Assembly: GCA_005281725.1 (NCBI GenBank)
Contig: SSBO01000010.1
Coordinates: forward strand, 310,001-374,000
Length of the DNA stretch: 64,000 nt
Origin: Wuchereria bancrofti
Taxonomy: Eukaryota > Nematoda > Chromadorea > Rhabditida > Onchocercidae
Direction of reading: 5' to 3'
Each line of letters opens with the position of its first letter. Positions within the stretch are counted from its first letter, which is position 1. Below are positions 1 through 12,066 of this stretch, piece after piece. The position numbers were made by a program, and so were the translations under genes. The notes beneath the pieces are model-generated. The model did not search any database. It saw only the letters and a program-made list of their open reading frames with translations, and was not told where the DNA came from.

Positions 1-2011
1 TGTTGACCATTACAAATGATTTTTTTTTTAGAACGCTATTGAAAAAACAAAAACAAAAACAAAAAGTTGTAATATATCGTTCGGATTAACTTTCGTTTTG
101 CTTGTGTGTTGTTGCTTTTGCAGGGTTTTTCTTCTGTATAATGTAAAATTATGTGCCTTGATTATTGTAGGCTGAACTTCAGGAATGTATATGGGTAGTA
201 ATTCAGTTAGGTTTAACCGGGTGTTTCATGAAAATTCATTCTTTGATTAATGTTTGATTAGATTTTTATTGTTTTCATTTACAAGTAGTTTTATTCCTTT
301 ATTTCCCAATGCTTAAGCCCTTTGTTTCTTTTTGACTTTCATGGTTCGAAATTTAGGAAATACATTTCCTGAGTGCAGGAAAAGACTTTTCAACATCTTT
401 GGAAAAAATTACAAGTTTGTTCTAAGACTTTATCATTTTTATAATTTTTTATTTGACCGCGTGATTGGTATCAATTCTTTATTTCTTATAGCATCTTCTC
501 TCTCTTTTTTCAAAAAAGCAGATTAGTTTAAAATCTTCATGAGATTAGATAATGACAAGTCGAATCAGCCGAAGATCGAAAATACTTAAAAGCAGTTCAA
601 ACTTTAAACGAAAAGTAAGATAAGGACTCTCAAAGAACCTCTTGATATTTCAATAATATCGATGCTAGTGCAATGAAAATTAACTACCTTTACTTATTTA
701 ATCTCTCTATTTTGTGCTCATTTATTTGTTTTAGCATTTTTACGCGTCTTTCTTCATCGAGTATTGCTAAATATCTTGTTTGTTATATATTTGAAGCTTT
801 CTTAGCTTTTTTTACGAGTATGCGGCAAATATATGGCTTTTTAGTAATGTTATTACTTAACAAAATTTTTATCTAATACTTCATGAATGAGATTATATTG
901 AAAGAAAAGATATAATTTAAGCTTAAATGCTTAAAATAACGATTGTTCTGATCTCCAAACTGACCGATTCATTCCTGGTAGGTGCATTGTTGTTTCAGTA
1001 TTTTGGAAAATTTTTGCCATTGTAATGTATGGTTTCTTTTTTTCGAATTGCTATTATTGTAGTTGCATTTTGGTTTTCAGAGAATCGTGGATATATGGCA
1101 TAGTAATATGAATAGTAAATAATACGTTTATGATGATTTGAGGGTACCTTATTGTTGTAGTTTAAATGTAGTAAATTCTTATCACTCTAGAAATATAGTT
1201 TACCTTTTTTTTAGACATATATGAAGTGTACAAATTTTCGAAAGAGCAAAAATAAAACAAGAAACAAAGTTTGAAATTTTGAATTTGAAACATAATGAGT
1301 GGATAGTCAAGAAGTGTTTTTATCATTTATTTATATTCAATTTATCCACTTATTAATTCATTTATTTATTCAAAGAGGACGAAAAGCTGCGCAATTGATC
1401 TTTGATTATATTAGTTAGACTAGCTTCTCGTCATGCTTCTCCTGTTTCATCAATTTTTTCGTTTTTGTCATTTTTCTCTGAAAAGATCATTGATTTCATC
1501 AAGTCATAGAATTTAATTTCTTCTAAGAAGAAAGACAAGAAGGAGGAGACAAAAAAAATATTCCTATTATTGAGTAAGTGGTGGGAATAAATTCATTTTA
1601 ATGTGAGAGAAAAGAGGTTTATGATGGAAAATATCAGAAGAACAAGATTTTTTCGCTCAAGGCAACGATTTCAAAAAATTTCATTTGTCGTTTTTCCTCT
1701 TCACCAATTTTTCCTGTCTTATATTATTGTCGGAATTGGTAATCTCTTTTAATATTTTCTCTAAATTGATACAATTAATCATTTCATCGCAGAAACTTTT
1801 TATTTTATTCTAAAATTCAATTGAAAATAAAGGAAAAGCGAAGAGGATGTATTCAAGAAAACATAATTTGTCAATGACTAACAATATTGTGGGTTTAATT
1901 TAAGATATTAATATGAGAAAGTGATAGAAGCTGATAGAAATATCTGATAAAATCGCAAAAAAAAAAAAAAAAAAAAGAAAAAACAATTCCATCACTCTAT
2001 TCTAATTATAG
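1..2011. other. AT-rich stretch upstream of the PHF10-like exons; no assignable exon
   Basis: No convincing coding exon can be supported here. Short open frames at 332-526 and 673-876 are hydrophobic, low-complexity and lack homology I recognise. A strong acceptor-like T-run plus AG ends at about 31 and could introduce an exon, but the frame behind it turns into K/T then hydrophobic low complexity. The region is most simply a long intron or 5' flank of the PHD-finger gene, whose N-terminal part is missing from view. A poly(A) run lies at about 1957-1975. Confidence 0.5.
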
Positions 2012-2936
2012 GATTTAACTAAACAACAATGTTCGATATGCGGTGAAAACGAGGAACGTCAAATATTATCCTGTTCTAATTGCAATAATGTAGTACATCC
2101 GGACTGTGCTGGTTTACCGGAACACGTCGTTAAGGTTGCACTGAATTATAGATGGAATTGCATTGAATGCAAGAAATGTACTATATGCGAAAAACCGGAT
2201 AATGAGGTGAAATATGCTTATTGTAATTGGCCAATATTTTATTGCGATTAGCAAATTTTCGAAGTGACTGAAAAAATAAAACAAAATGGAAAAAAGCAGG
2301 AGTGAAAAGTGGAGATATTCTGATTATAATTATTTTGATTATTAATGTATAGAAATATTGTGAATTTAGGTTTTTGTCTACAGTTTAGGATTAATGTGAA
2401 ATGTTCGGTTTGTTCGATATTTCAAATTTATCAAGAGCTTTTTCATATTATTTCTCGATTTCAATGTTTATTTCTTTCTTTCTTGGTTTATCAAATGAAG
2501 CAAAATTTGTTGACTTGTTATGTGCATGCTGTTTAGTGGAATTCCTGGAATTCATTAATTAGTTTAAGTCGTCGATTCATTGTGTATCTTCCTTCAAGTT
2601 TAATTATAATTTATAGACTTGTAATAACTCAAGACATACATAACTTTCTCACTTATCTTACATGAGTTATTTTCTTTTTAAACTTTCGAAGGAGTAATTT
2701 TTGAGATTTATTTCTGAGTTTTTTTATGCTTAGGTAATTGTGTATGTGTGTGTTTGTGAAATCATCAATTAAATGAGTATTTACAGGATGCAATGATGTT
2801 TTGCGATCGCTGTGATCGTGGTTATCATACATTTTGTGTTGGTTTATCGACTCCGCCAAATGGTAATTGGATTTGTTCCAGTTTTTGTTCTGAACACAAT
2901 GTAACAGCAACGGATGATAGCACATGTAATGCATGA
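2012..2936 (+). CDS. PHF10: PHF10-like double PHD finger protein (3' end, partial)
   Basis: Two exons in phase, 2012-2206 and 2787-2936 (TGA), give 114 residues that end the protein. They hold two tandem PHD zinc fingers. The first begins CSICGENEE, with later Cys and HPDC, and ends WNCIECKKC. The second contains [18 protein letters not shown] and closes [10 protein letters not shown]. The run [11 protein letters not shown] matches human PHF10 rather than the DPF proteins, so I call PHF10, the BAF45a subunit of PBAF-type SWI/SNF remodellers; C. elegans has phf-10. Double PHD fingers of this family read histone H3 tail states. The N-terminal SAY region expected of PHF10 is not visible and must lie upstream of or beyond the window edge. 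The intron (2207-2786) is GT..AG and phase 0. A DPF-type paralogue is the alternative. Confidence 0.85.
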
Positions 2937-5082
2937 TGGATGGTATCGCATTGTAGTATTCCGATGCTTTGAAATGTAATTTACAAATTTCCTTTCCATT
3001 TAATTTAGTTCAGAAGTTTATTCCATCCGAAAACATTTGTTAATCTCTGTTAATCAGATTCTATGCTTAATTCAAATCCATACATTTTATTGATCGATTG
3101 TATTATTCATTTCTAGTAAAATCATTTGCAGTTGTTGAGATGTTGATAGTTTACTTTAAGATGGATCTGTTTAAACTAAAGATATATACTATCAATGGAA
3201 AATTCCTTAAATGAATGATCAGAAAATATTTCAGTAAATTAAACAGAATTTATTAACTGGGGGATTTTTTAAAGTAGCAGATAAAATAAGCAGTATTATG
3301 GATGTAATTATGTTATTCATTTCCTGGGAAATATATGATTTGTTTTTTTATTATTAAATCCTCTTATATTCTACGCAGAGAGAAAAAAAAAAGGAAAAAA
3401 AAACGAGGAAATTCAACAAATTAGCTAAAAATTTGTTTATTAGCATTCATTATTTGTTGACATTCCATATCTAAACATCATTAATAATGGTTTCTTTGTA
3501 TATTTTTTTTTTGTGCTTTTGGCATTATGAATTTTTTCTCTTCTTATACTATTCGTAATTACATATTTATGTTAAATATTGTAGCACTAACAAAGGGACT
3601 CTATTCTAATGCATCTTCACCTTTTTGTTATTTTACATGCAATATCCATTTGAATTATTAGTTTGGATTCGAAAGTAATTGTGAAAGAAAAAAAAAAATT
3701 GCTTTCCCATCTGAAAAGATTTTTTCAATTTATTTGTGATATGATGAATGATGAGGGCTTTTCTTCATTTTTAAATTCTACGTAGTGCTGCTTTTGTTCT
3801 TTTCATTCTTCTTATTAGTGTTAATTTTTGGAACCTATAAATGACAAAATTCATAACTATTAATTACTAATAGCATTTTGTAACATTTTGCTGCACCCTA
3901 AATTATGAAATATTATTTTTTAACTAACACTATGTAACTTTATAGTTTCTCGTCGAATAATCTGACGTTTATTAGTTTCTTTTTTTTTTTGAGTTCTCTC
4001 TTTTTCTGTCTTTCTCTCACTGTGCATCTTTTTCATCCGGTCAATTTAGGGAACGGTTGATGATGAATTTGTGATTGTTGGGCGTATTCAATTACGCATG
4101 GATTTTTTTTCTTATTGTTGTCAGCAGTTGAAATTTTGCACTGATATTTAATTGTTGAATTGAATCTTGATGTTCTATCTTATTGGAAACAAATAACTGA
4201 AATGTTCTGTCCTATTGAAAACAAATGACTGAACTTGTTGCTTTGAAAAAAAGAAAAAAAAAATGCTATTCTATGACAGATTAATAGTTCTTGTTGGATT
4301 TCAAGTAAAAAAAAAAATAGAGAAAAAATATACTATGGAGAAAAAATTATGGAATTTAAGTAAGTTATTATTCAAATCGATTGGTATATAACAACTATCT
4401 TCTTTTCATATCATTTTAATCCATACTTTATATTGCTTTCATTTACAGTCCCTAAGATCTTCATTACTCTTTTGTTTATAGTTCCTTTGAAGGAAAATAA
4501 ACTTCGTTTCTTTTTGTTTAAATATTTAATCTATGTAACTATTCAATTGATATATTCGTAACGTTTATACACATTTTGTTATTTTGTCGGTTTCGTTTCG
4601 TTTTCTTCTTCCTTTCAGATAATTTTTTCAGTTACTCTTTCATTTGATTCAAATGTGAGATAAATGAGAAAAATGAAAGCTTTTAAGCGAAGAAAGGGAA
4701 TTTATTTATCGTTGTAGACGAGCCACTAAATTTCGTAAAGATAAATATCATTTACAATTCTTAAATAAAAAAAAAAATTCGGGATACGTTAGCATTTTAA
4801 AAGGATTAGCTGGTGCTAAAATATTTTCAAGATAGTGTAACATGTAGTGTTTTAGGCAATAGTATTTTATCAGCATATCAGTTATTTGTAAACAAGCTAG
4901 AAAAAAATGTATTATTTCAAATTGCAGTTGAAATTTCAGTTTTTATTTTTGTTCAAATACCTATATTACAATACGTTGTTCTACATATCCATTATGTGTA
5001 TTTGTCCTTGAATTTTCTGGACAAATTGGTTGGACAGATTGAAAGTTAATTGTGTGGTAAGAAGAGTTGATGTTGGCTGTAG
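2937..5082. other. Intergenic region between the PHF10-like gene and PPP1R21
   Basis: AT-rich sequence with poly(A)/poly(T) runs and no open frame showing domain-like residues. The ORF at 4813-5049 reads as low-complexity hydrophobic sequence and is not supported. The 3' UTR of the upstream gene and the promoter or trans-splice acceptor of the next gene must lie here. An acceptor-like GTAG directly precedes the ATG at 5083. Confidence 0.5.
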
Positions 5083-8000
5083 ATGTCAACAATCTCTTCG
5101 AATGCTGATATCAATACCAAATATCAACGGATTGCTGCTGAATATGCTAAGGTTTTGTTAATTTTTTTTTCTCGTTCCTTTTTTTTTTTCAGTAAAAAAT
5201 TATGTAAAAATTCTAGGAAAAAGTATTACTGGAAAAGCACTTCCTGTTTTTTGCTAAGATTAGGTGTTGGATTTAAATTGTTATGATGGAAAATGACAAA
5301 TTCTAATGCTTATGTTTAACATGCATGCCTGATGTAATGTTGAGAGTTTCGGATTCTCAAAGTGATCATCGAAAAATTTATATTTCATAGATAATTTTTC
5401 CGCTCTTAAAAATTTTAATGTAATTAGGATTTGGTAGAATTTTTCTTTTTTATGATAGCTTATAAACTTGTAGCTGACCTAATATGCTTAAGCTGTGTAA
5501 TTTTATTTCCATTGTTTTTTTTTTCTTTGCTTCAATTAATAAAACATTTGGGATTATTTTCATGACTAATTACTAACCAGCAGTGAATTTGATAAAATCA
5601 AAGGTTTTAATATACTTCTACTCTTTTTTTGCAGCTGAAAGTTCAAATATCTACGTTGAAAAATGCGGTTATTGCGGAACAAGCAAAAAATGAAAAATTA
5701 TCGGTGAGTTGCTTCCAAGCTAACATGAAAGAAAAGAAAAAATAGTGAACTGTTCATTTTACTTATTTATTTGATTGATTTAACCTGTTGCAATATTATC
5801 CATAATTTTTTGCAAATGTCTTTTTTTTTCTGTAAACATTCATCCAATTCTTGCCTCCAGAGATATTTTTCCATTTATTATCTCCAGGGATTACTTAATT
5901 TGATTTAAAAGCAGTTTTTGCTGCAGTGTGAATTTTTTTTTTCTTTTATGATAACGAAATTTAAGCAGAAACAGAACTGAATATGTTTTAGCATTAGATC
6001 TGAATTCAGTTATTCAAAGGACAAAAAATTATGTGCATTTGTTGTATAGGTAGTTAGTATAATAATAAGAATATAACATCTTGAACTAATTGTACATGTT
6101 TTACATTATTTGGAATGCTCATCTTTTGCTTCTTTTCTTTAGATGCCTATTCATATTTTAGCAATTTATGAACCAAGAATTTTTGTCACGAAATTAATCT
6201 TTCCTCTCGATTTTTTCTGGGATTTTTAGAATGATTTGCATAATAGTGAATCGGCATTGCGAAAACTCGAAAATGAAAAAGAAGGATTTGAATTTCGGAA
6301 TAACCAATTGGTGAAACGGGTTGAGTCATTGCAGAATGAAATCGATAATATTAAGCAGACATCCGTTAAAGTTGGTATTTCTAGTCTGAATTTTTCTTTA
6401 AAAAATTGTTATGTCAAATTTTTTTCTTCTCTTTCTGAATTCTTTCTTTTTTCAGAAGCGAGGGCTGCTGTTTCAAAAGAATACACGTGCATGTTCTTCA
6501 AATGTTCTTCAAAAAGAACGTTCAACTGAATTGGATAATGGAGTTCTTCAAATGGAACTACAGAAGAAAGTGGCAGAAAATGAAACATTACACAAGAAGG
6601 TATTATTACTTTTGATGCGATCAGTTATTATTCTTACAGTAAAAATGAAATTCATAAACAATACTAATATTTGTCGTTGTTATTTAAGTTAAGTAGGTTA
6701 TTATAAATGACAACAATTGTTTGCTAGTGATAAACACTAGCATTTTTTTTTTACGTGCTCTTTTTTCTTTCTTATAATCTAAAATTTCTTAGAATTAAAA
6801 TTTGAATATTTTAGATTTCTGAACTGGAAAACGAATATACGGAAACAACGTCAACTCTTAATGAACAATATAGAACTCTTGAAATCGAAAACGGAAAACT
6901 GAAAGAAGAACTTAAAAAGATAAAGGCGAATATAGCAACTGATCAAACATTGTCAGTGTAAATTAATTATCTTTAAAATTTATTTTATTCTAATTATTTA
7001 ATTTAACATTGTCTGGAAAATTGGAACTATTTTGTCACTGTTGGACTAACATCAACCACGTAGAAGAATAAAATTCGTTGACGAAACATTCTTTATCCGC
7101 CAATATATTCTTTTAGAAGTATAATTTATTTGGTTATTTTTTAGAGAACCACTTATATTCACTATTCATTTTTCATATCACGTATCATTAATTACTTATG
7201 GCATAAAATTTCACGATATTCTTTAGTTTCTTTTTCTTTTTTATTTAGGAATTGTGATGTGGAAAAACAATCTAACATCCAGAAAGCTCCTGAGAACAAA
7301 TCAGTGATGGAAGTTAGCGCTATGGGAAGTCAAAATTTGGTATTTTGTGTTTTATTTTGTTTAAAAAATTAATTTCTGAGAACAAATTATGCCTTTTTAG
7401 GAATAATAAATTTCGAATGAAATGTTTTCTTGAAGCATGAATATAGATCAGTTTTGGTTACGCTGAATTTTCAATTTTCATCTTCTGAAAATTATCCGTT
7501 TAATTAATTTTTTTTTAAAGGTATTGCATTCTGAAGTATCTGTAGCTATGAAGGAAACATTGCAAGTTCTGTGGTTAGATGCGTTACGTATGGCAAAAAT
7601 GCTAGCAGCTGGATTTGCAAATTTATTGCAATTGTTTGAGCAGCGCTCTACAATCTATCCAAATGATAGTAACATGGAAAAATTACCGGAGAAGACACTT
7701 TTGGTAACATTTAGACATTATTTGTAATAGTTGCAGTAGAATAGTTTTCTTAACGGCTTTATGCTTATTTCATTAAATTTAAATTGACATTGATGCACTT
7801 TTCAAAGGTCTAGGATAAATTGTTATTACTTGATGCAGCAGGATACATTCGTAATGTATTTATAATGAATCCATAATGTGGATAATATTTCGAGATATTT
7901 GAGGAAAAATATAAGAGTGAAGCAATTTGAATTGGATTTTACGCATAAGATTATAGGTTGTTGTGTTACATTAGTAGTAATAAATTTATTAAATTACGAG

Positions 8001-10656
8001 AAAATTTTCTTTGTATTAATGCTAATGTTTTTTTTTTTTTCTTTTTTAGTATGGACGCCGATTGTTATCAAGTTGTGATATGTTTGAAGCTTGTTCAAGC
8101 AGCATTGAAAATATTCTAATGAAAAATGCTGATGATAGCTGCTGTAACTTATCTGCTGAATGCACGGGAATTACTTCAATTATCAGTAGCGCACTGTTTT
8201 CTTGTTCGGTAAGTTTATTATTTATAACTAACTATTTTTATGGGTAGCATTCTTCCCAATTAGGATGACTTAATTTTCCCCTGTAATGTAACATTATCTG
8301 ATTTTTTTTTCGCTAAAATAAACTTTATTCAAAAATTGAATTCGTGATAATGAATGATTGAAACCGATGTTTTAATTGTATGTGTAGAAACAATAATTTT
8401 GTTAATTATGCTAGATCAAATAAATTGCATTTCTGTAATGTTTAATTTTGATTATAGGAATGGCAAGAATTATTCAGTGAAAACAATGTTGATGAAAATC
8501 GGGTATCGTGGTGTGGTGCAAATTTAAGCAAATGTAATGAAGACTGGACAATTTCGTTTCTTACACTTCTTCGATCTCTCATTGCTCTTTCTCGACAAAT
8601 TGAATGCAAAGATAATAGTGGTCAATCTGCATTAAGCTTATTTTCACTGATCGAAGAATTAAAAATATCATTAGCAGGTATAATTTACAGGATAAATTGT
8701 TGTACAAACATATTAGATATGTTTGTATAGAAATGTAAATGATTAATAGATGAAATACGAGCGAATTTTTGATGACTTTTTTTTTCTTTTTTTTTTACAG
8801 ATTGTAATCGTGCTTATACAGCAAAAATTTTCAACGAAAATCGTATTCCAACAGCTACAAAACGATTACGCTGTGTCAATGAATGCATAAATAATTGTTT
8901 GACATCGTTGCAGCGCAATTTGAATAGCTTTGCAGCATTTGTACAGCTAATTATGAATTCTAGTCAATTAAAAGAGTATGTTTTAATATTGGATTGTTAA
9001 GGAGAAGGATTAAGGAGAAATAGGAATATTGGAATACTGGATTGTTTAACTTCAAATTATAATTTGAAAGTTTAATTTCTAGTGAAGAAGTTGTTTCTGA
9101 GAAGACGGAAGTTGTATGCCCTCCTACATTAGAATCGATATTGCCAAATAATGATGTGAAGGAAATAGCTCACAAAGATGATGGTGAAGCTAAACATGAG
9201 AAGGTATATTTGTTGATATTTATTTTTAATGAAGTGACTGTTGATATGTTGATGTGTACTATTTATTTTATTTATTTATGTAATTGTGGATGGAAATGTT
9301 TTATTACAGGAGCAAATATCAAATAGCAAATGTATACGATTAGCTACCGATTTTTGGAAATCCGAAGTATATTTCTATTTTTTTATTATTTACATCTAAT
9401 AATATATGATCTTAATTTATGACCAAATATGACAGTTCAATAGAAATTTCAATCAACAAAGCAAATTACTTTTGACATAGAAAGTTTCAGAATTTTGGCT
9501 GCTCATTTTTTCTATGCTTTTGCACCTACTCGAACTGTTTTTTTTTTTTTTTTTCAGATGGAATTAGCAACGAAAAGGATTGTTGAATTAGAAAAGCAAA
9601 AAGAGCGGATTACTTTGGATTACGAACTTCTCAAAACGAAATTAGAATCAATGAAGTGAGAGTTGTTAAGTAGTATTATTTTAACGAGCATTTTTATTCA
9701 TGTTTTTTATACCATTCGTTCATTCCGTAAAAGTTTCTTAATCTATTTCTCTCTGTCAAATTTGGAATGATTGTCAAGTCAATAATAGAAAACTAATTAA
9801 AATTATTATCATAGACAATATCTTATATTTTATAGATATTATTTGCATAATACAAATCGGTTAAATGGTATCTAATTATTTAGATTGTTGGAGTCTGGAA
9901 TTGAAGTGTCAGAATTTCCTTGTAAGGATGCAGATGTGATTTGTTCGTATTTCGAAGAACGGATTGGTGATTTACATGCTGATATCGAGTATATTCGTAG
10001 TCGAGCTTTCTATTATAAGCATGAAGTTTGTTATATTTACTTTAAATGTTTACTATTTATCTTTTCAACAAAAAAAAAAAAAAATACGGATATTGATTTC
10101 AGTGCAAAGATCTTCTCAAATTAGCCAAATTGTCAGAGCAAGAAAATAAAACTCTGCGCGAGGAACTAAACCTTGTAACTGTCAGGGAATCAGCACTGAA
10201 GGTTATTTTAATTAATAGAATAATATTTGTTGATTTTCCATTCGATTGGAAGTGTTTTTTTCGAGAGTAAAATGCTTCAGACTTTGACTAAGAATAAAAT
10301 GCTTCAGGAGGAGCTTGAAATGACCCGAAAAAGCTATGAACTTCAGCTACAAAATTTGCATGAACATATTGCAAATTTGAATATTCAATTAGATGAGCAG
10401 TCAAAAACAGTGAATTCTTTCAAAGATGTATTGAATGGAATGACTTCGACTAAACAAGTTTGTTCTCAGATAGATTATATTTGATGCACGCAGTAGAATC
10501 TTTTCTTTTTTTTTGATTTGCAATAAATTTTTTAGATATCTGTTTTATAAATTAGATAATTTGAATGCTCTGTCCGAAAGGAAAAATTTTTTGAGGTAAA
10601 TGTTTTTTAATCATATTTTTCATTTCCAGAATTCTCGAAAACCACTTCTCAAATGA
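5083..10656 (+). CDS. PPP1R21: PPP1R21 orthologue (KLRAQ coiled-coil protein, FERRY complex subunit)
   Basis: Seventeen exons close in phase to about 703 aa (human about 780): 5083-5151, 5635-5703, 6230-6370, 6456-6599, 6815-6957, 7249-7339, 7521-7703, 8050-8208, 8458-8677, 8801-8975, 9083-9203, 9310-9366, 9558-9655, 9884-10025, 10103-10201, 10281-10457, 10630-10656. The N-terminus (KYQRIAAEYAKLKVQISTL, then FRNNQLVKRVESLQNEI) matches the KLRAQ coiled coil. Residues about 220-268 (LRMAKMLAAGFANLLQLFEQR) match the helical core. The C-terminus (LEMTRKSYELQL, near residue 655) matches the TTKRSYEDQ-type coiled coil. In mammals PPP1R21 is Fy-2, the Rab5-binding scaffold of the FERRY complex that couples mRNAs to early endosomes; it also binds PP1. 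The start follows an acceptor-like site immediately before ATG, suiting SL trans-splicing. The last exon (8 codons) is the least certain; read-through of exon 16 would end at 10484. Confidence 0.93.
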
Positions 10657-12066
10657 AGAATAATATGTGGTGAACGTGATGGTAATTAGTGCCTGCATTT
10701 GTGTATATTTAGGAGAAATTTTATTCAAGAACTTTATCCTATATTGAATTTAATATGTGATATGTAAGTATCGTTTCCTCTGTTTCCCTTTTTTTTTTGA
10801 TTATGTAGAATTTTGTACGGAATTTAATTTAATTCAGGAGAGCAGAAATGAAGGGAGCGTTTGGATGTTGCTACTGAAGGGAAGAAAATATTGGGAATGA
10901 TTGTGATTCTTTCTTGTTCAATCCAATTTCGTTCACTTAGTTTCATCTTTGAAAAAAGGAAGGATAATGGGAGTAAAATGAAAAGGACAAGCAAGACAAG
11001 AATATTAAAATAAAATACTAAAATAGATTATTAGGTTCTCAAGCGGTGTTATGTGAGATGTATTTTCTCCTTTGAAATATTGCCTTCTTAAGTGCTTTGA
11101 TTTTCTTTCCTACCATGGTAATATCTTTTCTTTTTCATTTATATTTTACCTCCCTTTTGCCGTATATTTTTATGAGAATTGTGAATTATTTCTATGAGAT
11201 TCGATATATTTCCTCTTCTTTAGTGCAGTTTTTCTTTCGAAATGAAAATTTGCTACTTTTTCGGGTAAGTTTTCATCGTGTACTTATTTTTATTTCCAAG
11301 TCCTTCAAAGTTGCATTTATCAATTGGTGATAAAAATTTGAAATGATTTTTGCGGAGATTGAAGTGCTGGTGTCATACTTATAAGAGAAACTATTGGTCA
11401 AAATATTGTTATTTAATTTTTTTTTAAAAGGGGGTTATTTTATTCTTCAAAGTGAAAATGTTTGAATACTAAAAAAAACAAGAAATTCAATTATATACAG
11501 GGTATTTTATCAATGCACTTGATGAATATGAATTTGCAGTATAAAAATTTGGTAATCTATTTGCTTATGTGATTTTATAAAAGAGCGGCTGAATTCCAAA
11601 TTTTGTATTTGTATCTTTTTATTGATGTTCTTCGAAGAACTTTTCATATCTTGGCTCATTTCTGAATTTTCACTTCCTGTTGTAAGCATTAAATTATTGT
11701 TCGTAATTTTTTATTTTTTTTTATTTTTTATTTTTTTAGTATCACATCTCTTTTATCAGTATTTGTATTAGTGATTATGTAATCTGCCATTGATTTAGTA
11801 AACGTTTCATTTACAGCCTAGCTAATAACGGATGTAAATAAATGGTTGGATTTTATCATTTTGAACTTTTTTCGAGAAGTTAATGATATTTTTATGCAGT
11901 TGCATTATTTTGATTATTGATAAGTCACTGAATTTTCAATTGCTTTATAGTTTCATTGTGAATTCGATTTTTATTTCTTAACGGATGATTTAATTGTTGA
12001 TCACTGTATTAGTTTCGATATTTTAATTTGAGATCTTATTCTATGATCTTTCATAGTGTTTTAGAT
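10657..12066. other. Intergenic region between PPP1R21 and SNAPC4
   Basis: About 1.4 kb of AT-rich DNA. The ORF at 11097-11330 is hydrophobic low complexity without recognisable features. AATAAA-type sequences occur near 11009. A TTTTAG acceptor at about 12059-12064, two bases before the SNAPC4 ATG, is a good spliced-leader acceptance site. Confidence 0.5.

Noticed and set aside
332..876. ORFs at 332-526 and 673-876 as possible N-terminal PHF10 exons
   Set aside because: Hydrophobic low complexity, no SAY-domain likeness and no in-phase splice path to 2012.
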